Below are positions 1-11,049 of a DNA stretch of 64,000 nt, piece after piece. The DNA comes from Karstenula rhodostoma CBS 690.94. Lineage: Eukaryota; Ascomycota; Dothideomycetes; Pleosporales; Didymosphaeriaceae. The notes beneath the pieces are model-generated. The model made no database searches, was not told the origin of the DNA, and worked only from the letters and a program-made list of their open reading frames with translations. Where the stretch lies: positions 653,599 through 717,598 of the forward strand of contig MU001493.1 in NCBI GenBank assembly GCA_010093485.1. Reading direction: 5' to 3'. Position 1 is the first letter of the stretch, and every line of letters starts with the position of its first letter. A program made the position numbers and the translations under genes.

Positions 1-1624
1 TGCATTACACAACAGGCCAGCCCCGAGAAGGTGGCGGCATCTTCGCGCTAGGCGCCTCTATCGCACCCAATGGGCCAATGGGGGTGAAAGCCGCAGACGT
101 GGCATACATGTGCTTTGGCTGTCGGAGTTTTCGTGCGTTCGTGAGGTTTCGAGAGCTCATCGCATCGTGCTGAGTCGACCAATTGCGCAAGCCTTTCAAT
201 GTAATTGCGGAGATGCGCCATTGGTCCGATGAAGAGCGCCTGCAGTTCAGAGTTCCACTTGCACAGCCTTGTCGAAAATTCGTAGATGTAACAATTGGAG
301 TTCTTTTACGCAACGAGGGACCAATCATCATTCGATCACGACCGCGGGTATGCGTAGTCGCATCCCCGGACGTGGCGTCGACCGCTTGTTGTGATTCCTA
401 CATGTATGTGGTAGATGAGGTCTCTACCCGCGGAACACATGTCCAATCATCATTCAATCGCAACGGCGGGTACGAACACCTGCATCCGAAGGTGGCTTCA
501 TCAACCTTCTGGGACTTGTGCATGTATTAATGTAAGGTTCTTTGCGCGCAACGAATGCCTAATCATCGCTCGATCGCAATCGCGGCTGCAAGTACCTGCA
601 TCCCCGAACGTGGTTTCGTGAATGTGTCCGAGAAGCCGTGCTTCAGCGTCGAATGGCGCACCGAACGCTTCAGGCCCGCACTTGTATCTGCGTACTGTAA
701 CTTGTAAGGAGGTTCCAAAGTATGGGAACTCTTGATCGGTAAGGTCGTAATTTTGGAAAGCATCCTCCGGGGAAAAAGGCATAAAACAGGCACCGGCGCA
801 CCAAGATATGTGCCGCATTGTGTCCTCCAAGACTTGACGCCAGACTCCCAGGCAAGCCAGCGAATGAAAGCTAGCCCATAGGCTGACGATACACCCCTTT
901 TGGTAAGTCGTCTCGCTGACAACACGGCCGTTTCAGGGAACTGACCATCAGAATACCCAAGCGACGACCCGTTGAGCCCTCGCCATGCCTTCAGATGGAC
1001 ATTCTGTGCTCGAAGTTGTCAACACTGTGTCTTCAGTAATGTCGGCATATTTTACCATGGTTGGCGTGGGCATCGCGGTCATGTTGCACTGGGGGAAGCT
1101 CCGGGAACGACTGCAGGGCCGGGCATAGCGACCGAAGCGCGAAGGGTGGGAGTTATAGGTTGGTCGACAGCTAGTCCTGCATGGTTCTCATTGTAACTGA
1201 GTGCAGCCGGCCGGGGGAAAACTTGCTATCGGATGTCGCATTGTCGACGAATCCCACGACGTAGGCTGCATCCAAGATTCTTGGCCTTTTCAATCATATG
1301 TATGACCCGCAAAAGCCAACAGGCACACAATTGTTGCGACAATTTCCGTGAGTTCATGCTGGCGGTCGTGATGTTGGTGATGCGGATGATGGTGACGATG
1401 AAGGAGCGGGGCGAGGGTTCAGGTTGACGCAGACGCTCGGGCCACAGTGCCAGGATGACATCACTAGCCACTGTTCGGCTGTTACGCCAGGCGCAGGCGA
1501 AGCCAAAGCAGGCACGCTGCACGCATCAGGCTCAGGCTGCCCGTACACATCTTAATAATCTGGCCATGTCGCCCAGCCGCCGGTAACCCCTTAGCCTGCC
1601 CACCCTCTTGTCGCAGTAAAGCAA
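1..1624. other. Intergenic, no recognisable gene
   Basis: No open frame here resembles a known family and none has a convincing start or splice structure. The first part carries three degenerate tandem repeat copies (see the separate entry). The last 100 bases are the likely promoter and leader of the PTEN-type gene. Confidence 0.6.
296..640. repeat. Degenerate tandem repeat, three copies of about 120 bp
   Basis: The phrase CAATCATCATTCGATC and the following G/C-rich CATCCCCGGACGTGG recur, altered, from about 322, 443 and 559, a spacing of about 116-121 bp. The copies differ at many positions, so the array is old. It does not keep a reading frame. Seen directly; no function is claimed. Confidence 0.6.
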
Positions 1625-3505
1625 ATGGTCAGTATGCGCCTGCCTCACGCCGCCCCACTCGGCTGCTGACTTTTGCGTGCCAGGCGTCGCTTCTACGCCA
1701 GATCGTAGCGGGCCCTAGGGCCAGACACCCCGAGGCCGGCCTTGATCTCTGCTACGTCACAGAAAACAGTGAGTAGACCAGCTAGTCGTACACGGGGGGA
1801 GCTGCTGATTGTCTATGCAACAGTCATCGCAACGTCCGGCCCGAGTGGCACCTATCCCCAGCGCGCCTACCGCAACCCGCTCGACTCCCTTGTCAAATTC
1901 CTCGACTCCAAGCACGGCGACGACTGGGCAATATGGGAATTCCGCGCCGAGGGGACGGGCTATCCCGACTCGGAGGTCTACAATCGCGTTTACCACTACC
2001 CGTTCCCTGACCACCACCCCCCGCCCTTCGCCCTCATACCGAACATCATGGCATCCATGCGAAACTGGCTGCACGAAAAGAAGGGCAGAGTCGTGGTCGT
2101 ACACTGCAAGGCCGGGAAAGGAAGGAGCGGGACAGCCAGTTGCAGCTACCTCATCAGCGAGGAGGGCTGGCCTGTGGAGAAGGCGCTCCGGAGGTTCACC
2201 GAACGCAGGATGCGGCCAAACATGGGCAAGGGCGTCAGCATTCCGAGTCAGCTCAGGTGGATCGGCTATGTCGACAGGTGGGCCAAGCACGGCAAGATCT
2301 ACGTCGAGCACCAGGTCGAGATACTAGAGGTCCACTGCTGGGGCTTAAGAGACGGAGTCAAGATACAGATTGAAGGCTTCGTCGAGGACGGCAAGCTCAT
2401 CAAAAGATTCCATACCTTTACACGCGAAGAGCAGGAGATTGTCAGGGGCGAGGTCAAGACTACGACCATGGCCCAGGCCGTACAGGAAGTCATGTACAAG
2501 AACGGGCTGGGGCTCCCCGCGAGCAAGGCATCAAGCGCCAAAGACAAGGCCGAGGCGAAGACGGAAAGCGAAGGAGATGCTTTCAAGCTTGCTAACGAGG
2601 GCTTCCTTGATGGTGCGTCGACGAGTAGAGAGGAAGAGATGACCGATGGTGACGTCGTTTTCCGCCCTAAGAAGCGCGTCGTGCTCCCCACCAACGACAT
2701 CAACCTCGACATCGAGCGCCGCAACAAAGCCGCCTTTGATGTGACCATGGTGACTGCCGTAGCTCACGTGTGGTTCAACACCTTTTTCGAAGGCAATGGC
2801 CCAGAGCAGAACGGGGTCCCTGATGACTCGGGTGTGTTCGAAATCGGTTGGGAGGCCATGGACGGTATCAAAGGATCTTCTAGGAAAGGGACCCAAGCAT
2901 TTGAGAAGGTTGCCATCGTATGGAAAGCCCTTCCGTTTGAGGGAGGGAAACCCGGAGTTGTCATCACCGAGCCGAAAGAGGGCGAAGAAGTGAAACAGTC
3001 TTCGCCTGCGGACTGGAAAGGTCGGCAGGGAGTGACCCCGGACGAAGACAAGGATCTCGGTATGCGCATCTCTAGCCCTGCTGATTCGAACACCGACATC
3101 AGTAGGGCGAGCAGCGTCCAGAGCCAGGCCATGGACTACGTTCCTCGTCTGTTCACAAAGCCTGGCCGAACGAGCGAAGACAGCGACACCAAGGCTGTGA
3201 GATCGCATGGTCCAAACGGGGAAGATGTAATTACCCATGTTAGTAGCGGGAGCGGAAGCGGCCCGGACACTGTCACCCCCGCAACGCCAAGCCACCCAGA
3301 TGGTACGTTGCACAAATCGAAAGAAGTCGTCGACGAGCGGATGCAGTCTCCCGAGTTGCACGCGGATGGAATAGAAGGTATTGTCACTGGCGTGCAGCAC
3401 GTTTCCACGGATGACCTCCCGGATGGTCGACCCGAAGCGGAAATGAAGAACGCGAAGGAGCACAATCTGTTCCACCTGGGCATGAAGAAAGCTACGAGCT
3501 CATGA
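1625..3505 (+). CDS. TEP1: PTEN-type phosphoinositide/dual-specificity phosphatase
   Basis: Proposed exons are 1625-1627, 1684-1768 and 1824-3505, giving 589 aa. The family removes the 3-phosphate of PtdIns(3,4,5)P3 and opposes PI3-kinase signalling at membranes. The P-loop HCKAGKGRSG is present, with Cys at residue 124 as in human PTEN, and the general-acid motif PFPDHHPP lies upstream. A C2-like region follows (QVEILEVHCWGLRDG onwards), then a long Ser/Thr/Asp-rich tail to about residue 589. Intron 2 (1769-1823, GTGAGT...CAACAG) restores the family phrase NIIATSGPSG. The conserved start MASLLRQIV is read only if the ATG at 1625 is spliced directly to GCG at 1684 by intron 1 (GTCAGT...CTGAC...CAG); that first intron is inferred. 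The phosphatase identity is firm and the start is moderate. Confidence 0.88.
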
Positions 3506-4817
3506 CGTGGTGCATTCCGTACGTTATTGACTTGAGCGTTTAGTCTTCCAGTTTGGTCCAGCTTTCGGGTTTGCACGCGCTATTGCGACGCGGTTGAGGA
3601 GTATGGTGCGGCGTATGAGGGCTTCTCCGGCATAATTTCCACACCACTTGCGCGACGTGGCGTGAACGCATGGACGAGGCAAAGGCGTTGGGCTTGACGG
3701 GTTGGCAGAACAGAGAAGCCGTTGCTTTGTACAACCCGACTACGGGACATTTCCTTGTATGATACCACATATACAGCGGGGTTGCCGGGGCTATTCGCAT
3801 TTCATTCCTCTCGCATCTATCTCAGTATTGTTAGACGATCGTGGTTCCAATACTGCTCCGACACTCTACGCATTGTCAGCGGTTGAAAGGTAAAGTGAGG
3901 CGAACTATCCTTTGGTTAAGGCGGTGAGCGATGCACATGCACGGCCGAGAACAGCTAGTCCATGCGCCCGAGTATCGAATCACTCGAACACAGCTGTGTG
4001 TGCACACTCATTTGTGCTCCCACGAACCGGGGTAATCCAATGATGTCGATCCTGGTGCGGTTAGACGCTTGTTCCCGTAATCGGGTTTCTGAGCTCGACC
4101 ATTTATGTCCCTGATTCCAGCGAATGAGACCACACTATAGAGAGGCCTACAATCTTTTCATTCGTGCAAGAGGTGATGGGAATGCGCATTGGTTTCGCTT
4201 CATCTTCCAAGTCGCTGACCCATGGCGTCTTCGCATGACTGCATGCAGGGCCGCGGCGCCTTGTTCCGTCCTTATAAATGGACCACGCCCCGTTGGCACC
4301 ATGTACATTGAGGCCTGGGGCTAGTTGGGCATGAATAGGTGCTTAGGAAGAGATATCATCAAGCGACTGCAATTTGTATTGTTGTCGGCTTGAGCGAGTG
4401 GCGCGTTCCTCTTGTGGAAAGGATAGAGAGGCTGTGCCTAGCCATTGGTGAACACTTCACCGGTCGCTGCACACGCAGACTTCAGCCTTGTGTCGCAATC
4501 AAGAGTGCATCAGGCAGACATATTCTAATGACCATTGCCTTCCCTTTGAGCCGCTCGCCACCATACATCCGGTCGGCCTCTATATCTTAGGGTTACCAGG
4601 CTGAGCAACACCGTTTACTTGGATTGGCCCCGACGCTATCTCTTACCTACCGACGTTACTAGCTCTGGAAATTGTTGCTCAGCAGTACCTCTCACCGGCC
4701 GCGCGTGCAGCGTTTACTCTGTTTTCTATATAGTCCACCGTCCAGAGCGCTCTTTACGAGCTTATCCAAGGCAACAGCCTCATCCTCGAACCACCAACGC
4801 GTCTACAACACCACCAT
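3506..4817. other. Intergenic spacer and promoter of the AAA ATPase gene
   Basis: Nothing recognisable as coding. A TATA-like CTATATAG lies at about 4727, some 90 bases before the ATG of the next gene. Confidence 0.5.
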
Positions 4818-7800
4818 ATGAACAAGTCAAGCAAATCAAGCAGTGCTGAAACGAAAGCTTCCATCACGAGTAAGCTTTCTTCTACAGGCTCTTCATCACC
4901 AGGCTTGATTCCCACACCTTCGTCTACCGAGGAACCAGAACCCGACGACTCCGCACTCATGGAGGCTGAGTCCAGCAAGGCGGGAGAGGCCGCCAACTCC
5001 GGAGTACAGGATACACAAGCGCCGACCCCACCACCCGAATCAGCCGGCGACAAGGATGCCAAGGTCAGCCTTGCGGACACAAAGAAGTCTAAATCTAAAG
5101 TGACCAAAAAAGGCGAGAGCAAGTCAGACAAGAAGGGCAAGCGAGTGCAGAAGAAGAAGCAGAAGGATGACAGATCCTCTGAGTCGGACCTCAGTGAGGA
5201 GAGCGAGAGTGACGATGAGAGCAGTGAAGATGAGCGGGTAAAGAGGAAGAAGAAGGCTAGAGCTGCAGCGAAAAAGGTGGCGGAGAAGAAGAGGGCGCAG
5301 TCAAAGGCGAAGGAAAAGGCGAGAAAGAAGAAGACTAAGAGATATGTGGAAAGCGATTCTTCTGCATCTTCCGAGAGCGAGAGCAGCAGCGACAGCGACT
5401 CGGAGTCCGAGGACGAAAAGGCTAAGCGCAAGAGGAGGGTCAAAGCCAAAGCCAAGAAGAAGAGTAAGTATACCATTTGCTGCAGTTTTTCCAAGTTTTT
5501 TGTGGCCGTATGCAGGGCGCTAACTTAATTCCTCTTCAAAGGCAAGAAATATGAGAGCTCCAGCGAAGAGAGCTCGTCTTCGTCGTCATCCTCCTCAGAA
5601 AGCGACTCCGAGGCCGAGAAGAAGAAACGCAAAAAGGCCAAGGCCAAAGCCAAAGCCAAGCTCGTGAAACAGAGAAGTAAAAGGTCGAAGGTTGCTGCCA
5701 GCGACTCCTCAGCCTCGTCTACGGAAAACGAGGCGGACAGCACCACTGCCGTTGAGGCAACCAGTACGACGTCTGCAGATGATGCCGCTACGAGACTGGC
5801 CGCTCAGAAGGCTGCGATCGCGGCGGCTGTGCAAGCACAAGCTGCACAGAGCAAGACTCAGCTTGACCTCGCGACATTGAGCAAGGCGCTGGCGCTCAGT
5901 GATGCATCGGCTACAGCTGCCTCAGCAAATACCCCGACGCCGAAGAAGAACACCCTTGAGTTCAAGCGCGTGGATCAGGTCTGGGATTCCAAGATTCGCG
6001 ACTACAAGTACACCGAGAGCGTTGAAGATGTAAAGGACGAATTCGACTGCGTCTTCACAGTTCGTCGAAGATTCGGCTGGGACAACAAGTACCTTGAGAC
6101 CATGATTGACGTCAAGTCGAAAGTGCTCCGTAGCGTACTGCAGGCTATTTTCAAGGACTGCAAGAGCGTCAGTCTAGTGGAGGACAAACCGAGCATACAC
6201 CCACACTTGCTGTTCCATTATTATGGCGAGATCAAAATGTACATCAAGAAGACGCTCAAGAAGCAGCTCAACAAGGCTAAGAAGCGCAAGACCAGGAAGA
6301 ATTTCAAACAGCAGATCAGGCAGGGCCAACTGCTGTTGAACTACGTTGATGAGGACTACGAGGAGACGCGGAAGGCATTGAAGCCGATGCTCAAAGCTGG
6401 TGAGTCATACATTCCAGTCTTTCATGTTGCGTGGTTTGCGAATGGAGATGCGTAGTACTGATTCCTTTTGTTAGGCACCATCACCTACGACCTCGTCTGG
6501 GCTCTGTTCAAACCCAACACCATCGCCTACACAACCACATACGGCAACAAAGATGACCCTCGCTGCTTCAAAGTCGACTACTGCTACGAGCAAGAAAACT
6601 GGATGACCCTGGAAAAGAACTGGATGATCGAGGGTCGCTACCTCGAGTACGACGGTAAGGTTTTCGGATTCGGTGACCATTTTGTCCCTATCCGCCAGTT
6701 CCGCGGTTCCAAGAAGATTTCCAACCTTGGAGCGTACCCGTTGGAATTTCACAAGGATCCAGAGACACTCAGGGAGCAGCTGATCGAGAGGGGCAAGAAG
6801 TTCGTAACGCTCCAGGGGATGAACTACATGTTCCATTGTGGCCTGGGGTATTTGAAGCACAAGAATACAGTGCTGAAGCATAATATTAACGGCAGGGTGA
6901 TGATTGATCCAGCGATCTTTAGGAGACTGCATCCGAACTATCTACTCTCGTACATCAAGGCGGTAAGTTGATGCCTTCGGACTTGAAATTGAACCATCAG
7001 AGCCCTTGCTAACAAGGATTGCTGCAGGACGAGCTTGGCCCAGACGACGACGAAGACGAAGAGGAATCTGACTGCTGTGATTCAGAGTGCGGCTCCGAAT
7101 CGGAGACCGAGAAGCTCCCCAAGATGCGCACCGTCCTATGGCGCGACAAGTCCGGCAAGCGGCGCTTCATCCGGATCGAGAAGACCGACGACAACGAAGA
7201 CATCACCTCGCAGAAACTCGACGTCGTCACGAACGAAGAAGACGAGATCAAGCACATATTCTCTGAAGAGGAGCTGCTCATCTCCACGCCCGTCGTCCTG
7301 GGCTTCTCGTTCTCGGAGAAACTCTGGCTCGAGTTCTCCCTCGCAGGCATCAGCGACATCAAGTGGCAATCCGAGGCCTTCGAATCACTCGTGCTCCCCG
7401 CGCAGATCAAGCAGAACCTCAAAGGCCTCGTAAGTTCGCACCGCTTCAACGCCGCGAAGACAATCGACGACGTCATCGTCGGCAAAGGGAAGGGCCTCAA
7501 TGTCGTGCTGCACGGCCCGCCAGGAGTCGGCAAGACCCTCACCGGCGAGTCCATCGCCGAATTCCTCCGCTGCCCGCTCTACATGGTCTCCTCCGGCGAA
7601 CTCGGCACAAACGCCGCACAGCTCGAGCGCGACCTCAACCGCATCATGGAAATCACCCACGCCTGGGGCGCCATCCTGCTCCTCGACGAAGCCGACGTCT
7701 TCCTCGAGGCCCGCCAGCCGCACGATATCCACCGCAACGCGCTCGTCTCCGTTTTCCTGCGTTTGACGGAGTACTACCAGGGCATCTTGTTCCTGACGAC

Positions 7801-8261
7801 GAACCGCGTGGCGACGTTCGACGAGGCGTTCCAGAGCCGCATCTACATGGGCATCCGCTACGAGCAGTTGACGGTGCAGGCCAGGAAGAAGATCTGGACG
7901 CATTATGTCGGGAAGGTGCTGGAGATGGGGGAGAAGGAAGGCGAGGGGAAGGTGAAGGCGTTTTCGGACGCGGATTTCGATGAGTTGAGTCGGAAGGTGA
8001 TGAACGGGCGGCAGGTACGTATCCTCACTCGCTATCCCACATATCGCCCTGCAGGCAGGTGTGTAGGTTGAAGGCGAGGAACTAGCACTGACGAAAAGAC
8101 AGATCAAGAACGCGGTCAAGACGAGCCAGTCCATCGCCATCTCCGAAAAGGGCGTCTTCGGCATGGACTACGTCAAGCGCGTCATGGAGAGCCACGAGAC
8201 GTTCGAGGAGGATATGAAGGGTGGCCGTGGGTATCGCGATGCGATGAGGCACTATACTTGA
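4818..8261 (+). CDS. AAA ATPase with DUF7025-like domain and Ser/Lys-rich N-terminus
   Basis: Five exons (4818-5463, 5542-6399, 6475-6962, 7028-8014, 8103-8261) join in frame to 1045 aa. All four introns are 65-88 nt GT-AG, and several have a clear GCTAAC branch. Residues 1 to about 330 are low-complexity Ser/Glu/Lys-rich blocks. A conserved middle follows (LVWALFKPNTIAYTTT, then DPAIFRRLHPNY), typical of the fungal DUF7025 plus AAA architecture. The AAA core has Walker A GPPGVGKT at about residue 827, Walker B LLLDEADVF with D884/E885, and a helical lid in the last exon (FGMDYVKRVMESHETF). It presumably remodels a protein substrate by ATP hydrolysis; the substrate is unknown. The acidic/basic N-terminus suggests nuclear or nucleic-acid contact, which is an inference. 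Confidence 0.9.
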
Positions 8262-9346
8262 TTGTATGCCTTTCCCCCGCCGTTAGGCCATGTCATGCTG
8301 GACGCAGAGAGATTTGTGCGACGATGAACTAATGAACGAACAACGATGACAAGAATTTTCTGGGAGACGTGGATGGTGGCGGAGTATAAATTGCATCGAG
8401 GGCGGGCGGCTGTTTGCATGATTGGGATATATAAATTGTTAAATTGGATTAGGAAATAGGTTGGGCTGGGTGGACAAGTGGGGAGGCTTTTGGGAGCATA
8501 AGGGAGTTGGGTATTTTACGGCTGTATTGTATAACGAATTATGGATACGTCACTCAATGCGTGAAATGGAGTCTTGCAGTGTGGAATCATTCTTTCTTAT
8601 CCCTGCGGGGTCATGCGAGTGTTACTCGACGCAACTGATTTCCCAATGCTATTACTTCTGTGACAGTTCCGTTGGGCTCATAAGAAATTTATGCTACAGT
8701 TTCAAATGCAGTCCAGAGCCCTCGCCCTCGCTCGACTCGCAGGCACTTTGCTAAGTTACCGCTGAATGTGAGAATGTGGAAGGTGCAAAGTCCAGTGTGC
8801 CTCAAGCTCTAATAGCATTGCTTCAGTGGCTCTTCCACTACCCTCATGACTACTGTGCGAAGCGATATACCATATTGATGCCGCGGCTTGCAGAAGCTCG
8901 TGAAGAGTCAACAATTGATATGTGATATTGGAGCTCAGTTGCGGTCGTCTTCCTCGCTATGCTGCCAACGCGACACATACTGCTTCCCAAGCCTTGTGTG
9001 AAGGTGAGAGTCAACGGCAGCCCGCCTGCGTCCTGCCACTTGATTGCAACACCAGTCGCCTTCAATCCAGTTTCAGGTACCATTCTCAAGGCTTCTCATG
9101 TACCGAACCTATTGCTCCTCTCTCCAGCCCTCGGTGAAGGTGAGAGTCGCAGGAGACCTGCGGTTCAGTCGCGGCAGTAGGCGCCTTCACCCGAGCTCCA
9201 AGCGCTCTACCACTGCCTCCGTCTCCTTATCTAGGCGGCGACGCTTCTAGAAGCGCGTTTGCAGGTGAAGGCAGCTCCCGGATCAATAACCTCCGCTCGA
9301 CACGTGACGTGGCGCGCGCCAAGGCCGGGCGAGCTCCCCGCAGAAG

Positions 9347-9353
9347 TATAAAA
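9347..9353 (+). promoter_or_regulatory. TATA box of an orphan core promoter
   Basis: TATAAAA is preceded by CACGTGACG and a G/C-rich block, then followed by a CT-rich stretch (CACTTTTTCTCTCC) and pyrimidine-rich leader, the usual look of a strongly expressed fungal gene. The first ATG, at about 9495, opens only a 19-codon frame with two CxxC pairs. A GTTTGT...CTGACCTGGATAG intron could follow, but no long frame results. It may drive a non-coding RNA or a decayed gene. Confidence 0.45.
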
Positions 9354-9579
9354 CCCGCCCGCCGCCCACGCTCCTTCACTTTTTCTCTCCACTCGACTCT
9401 GACTTTCAAGCTTTGCGGTTGGCTTCTTCATTCCTTCGCTTTCGCACATCACCTCGTGTTGCATCGCATATCAACATTGCACTAGGCACAGACCATGCTT
9501 CATCTCTGCATAGCTTGCTCGAAGCTCGCATTGGTTTGTCACACCTGTCACTAACTTAAGTTCTTGACTGACCTGGATA

Positions 9580-9865
9580 GGACCATGATGACATGTCACA
9601 ACATCACCTCGACGTGTCATCACTGCCTTGACTTGTCATCATCGCTTTGACCTTGGCCACACCATCACTTCAACATGGAATCAATACTTTGACTTGTCAA
9701 CACCACATCGACTTGTCGCATTCACCTTCACTAGTGACATCACCCTGCCTGTCACATCACTTCGACATGACTCCGCTATCTGGACATGGCATCGCCACTT
9801 CAACATGTCTTCTCACATCATCATGTTCACCTCACTTCGCCATGTCCGCCTCACATCATGACAAG
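9580..9865. repeat. Degenerate short tandem repeat, unit about 20-25 bp
   Basis: Variants of CATCACTTCGACATGTCATC occur over and over (for example CTTGACTTGTCATCATC, CATCACTTCAACATGG, CATCACTTCGACATGAC). Spacing is irregular and copies are diverged. It sits where the transcript of the orphan promoter would run. Confidence 0.6.
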
Positions 9866-11049
9866 TCATTGTCGGTACGCCCCTCATTCTGGTCCTGAGC
9901 TTCGAGCAACTTCTGGTATCTCTGCGGTGGATGGCACAAGCTTGCAGGGCCGGCTGCAGAGCTTCGAACGGAAATCCGGATGGCATCGGACAGAAGCGCA
10001 CCACGAGGTGTCTTCTGGGCATCAGGCAGACCTGTTGCTTCGGGCCCGCGTCGACAAAGTCAATTGGAACACGGCTACCAGCGTGCAGCTTGGTGGGAGG
10101 CCTCGATCGAACAAACCTGCACCGGCGAAAGTGGTGGTGGAAGCTGCACTCTGTCCGGCGCTCCTAGAGTCAGGTCAACGACAGAACAGCCCCTTGGTCA
10201 AAGAGGAGGATCGCATGCAGTGCCTGCTGCCTCGCCTCGCTAGGTCGTTCTCCTTCTTCCGGTCCGGCTCAAGGGAGCCAGGGTAGCCGAGGGTTAAGGA
10301 GGGTTGCCGCCGAGTTGGCCACAGTACTGTTTGCCCGAACAGCCTTGTGCTTAGTACGGCGGCGTGGAACTGGCGTCCTCGGTAGAGTGCCTTTAGCACC
10401 TGCATCGTGAAGGAGGTTCAACGACAGCTGGACGAAGCCGCGATTGGTTGGGGTGCAGGCCGTGTGGAAGAGGGCTTCGTGCCTGGCCTACCTGCACTTC
10501 ACTGAGAGCGGTGGGGTTTGGGGTCCTCTTGAAGCCTGCTGGAGGTGGATGGTACCTGCTCAGGTGTCTGATTCGTATCTGCTCGGTGACGATGGTGGTT
10601 GGTGGTTGTTTCTTTTGATGACGGTGGTTGGTGTTTGTTTCTTTTGATGGTGATCGTTGGTTGATGATTGATTGGTGCGTTGGTGTTGCTCATACTGTGG
10701 AGGCTGGAACATGGGACTTGCGAAGACGCAACGCTCAAGTGAGGAAGAAGCACGGCTGGATACATTGATTGATGTTTTCGTGTGGGTCATCTTGTGGTGG
10801 AGGTTGGATCATGCGAAGACGCAATGTTTGAGCGATACAAAGATGAAGCATTCGGGCACTGCGCCTTACACACAACCCAGGTTCTTTCTCGTGATGTGTG
10901 TGCGTCTCGTGAGGCTGGGCTGTTGTTGAGGAGTGACGTCTGGATAGCGCGCCCCCAGCTGGAGAGCTAGGCTAGGCTTCTCCGCCCCGGGGTGCTCAAA
11001 TCTCCGCGGTGGAAACAAACTCGTCTACTGCCCATCTCTCTTATTCCCG

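Larger units (their letters stand above)
8262..11049. other. Long intergenic region with orphan promoter and decayed repeats
   Basis: No convincing protein gene in 2.8 kb. Open frames at 9786-10286 and 9980-10243 match no family and lack splice support. A phrase GTGAAGGTGAGAGTC recurs at about 8998 and 9133. A T/G-rich phrase (TTTCTTTTGATG) is duplicated around 10608-10649. A TATA promoter at 9347 has no obvious coding partner. Confidence 0.5.

Noticed and set aside
2531..3475. 314-codon minus-strand frame
   Set aside because: Antisense to the PTEN-type gene, whose own frame is clearly conserved.
4754..5494. 246-codon minus-strand frame rich in Leu and Ser resembling a membrane protein
   Set aside because: It is the antisense of the Lys/Glu-rich N-terminus of the AAA ATPase, which produces false hydrophobic sequence.
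9786..10286. 166-codon plus-strand frame after the CATCACTTCGAC repeats
   Set aside because: Starts inside repeats, has no conserved motif, and overlaps other equally long frames.
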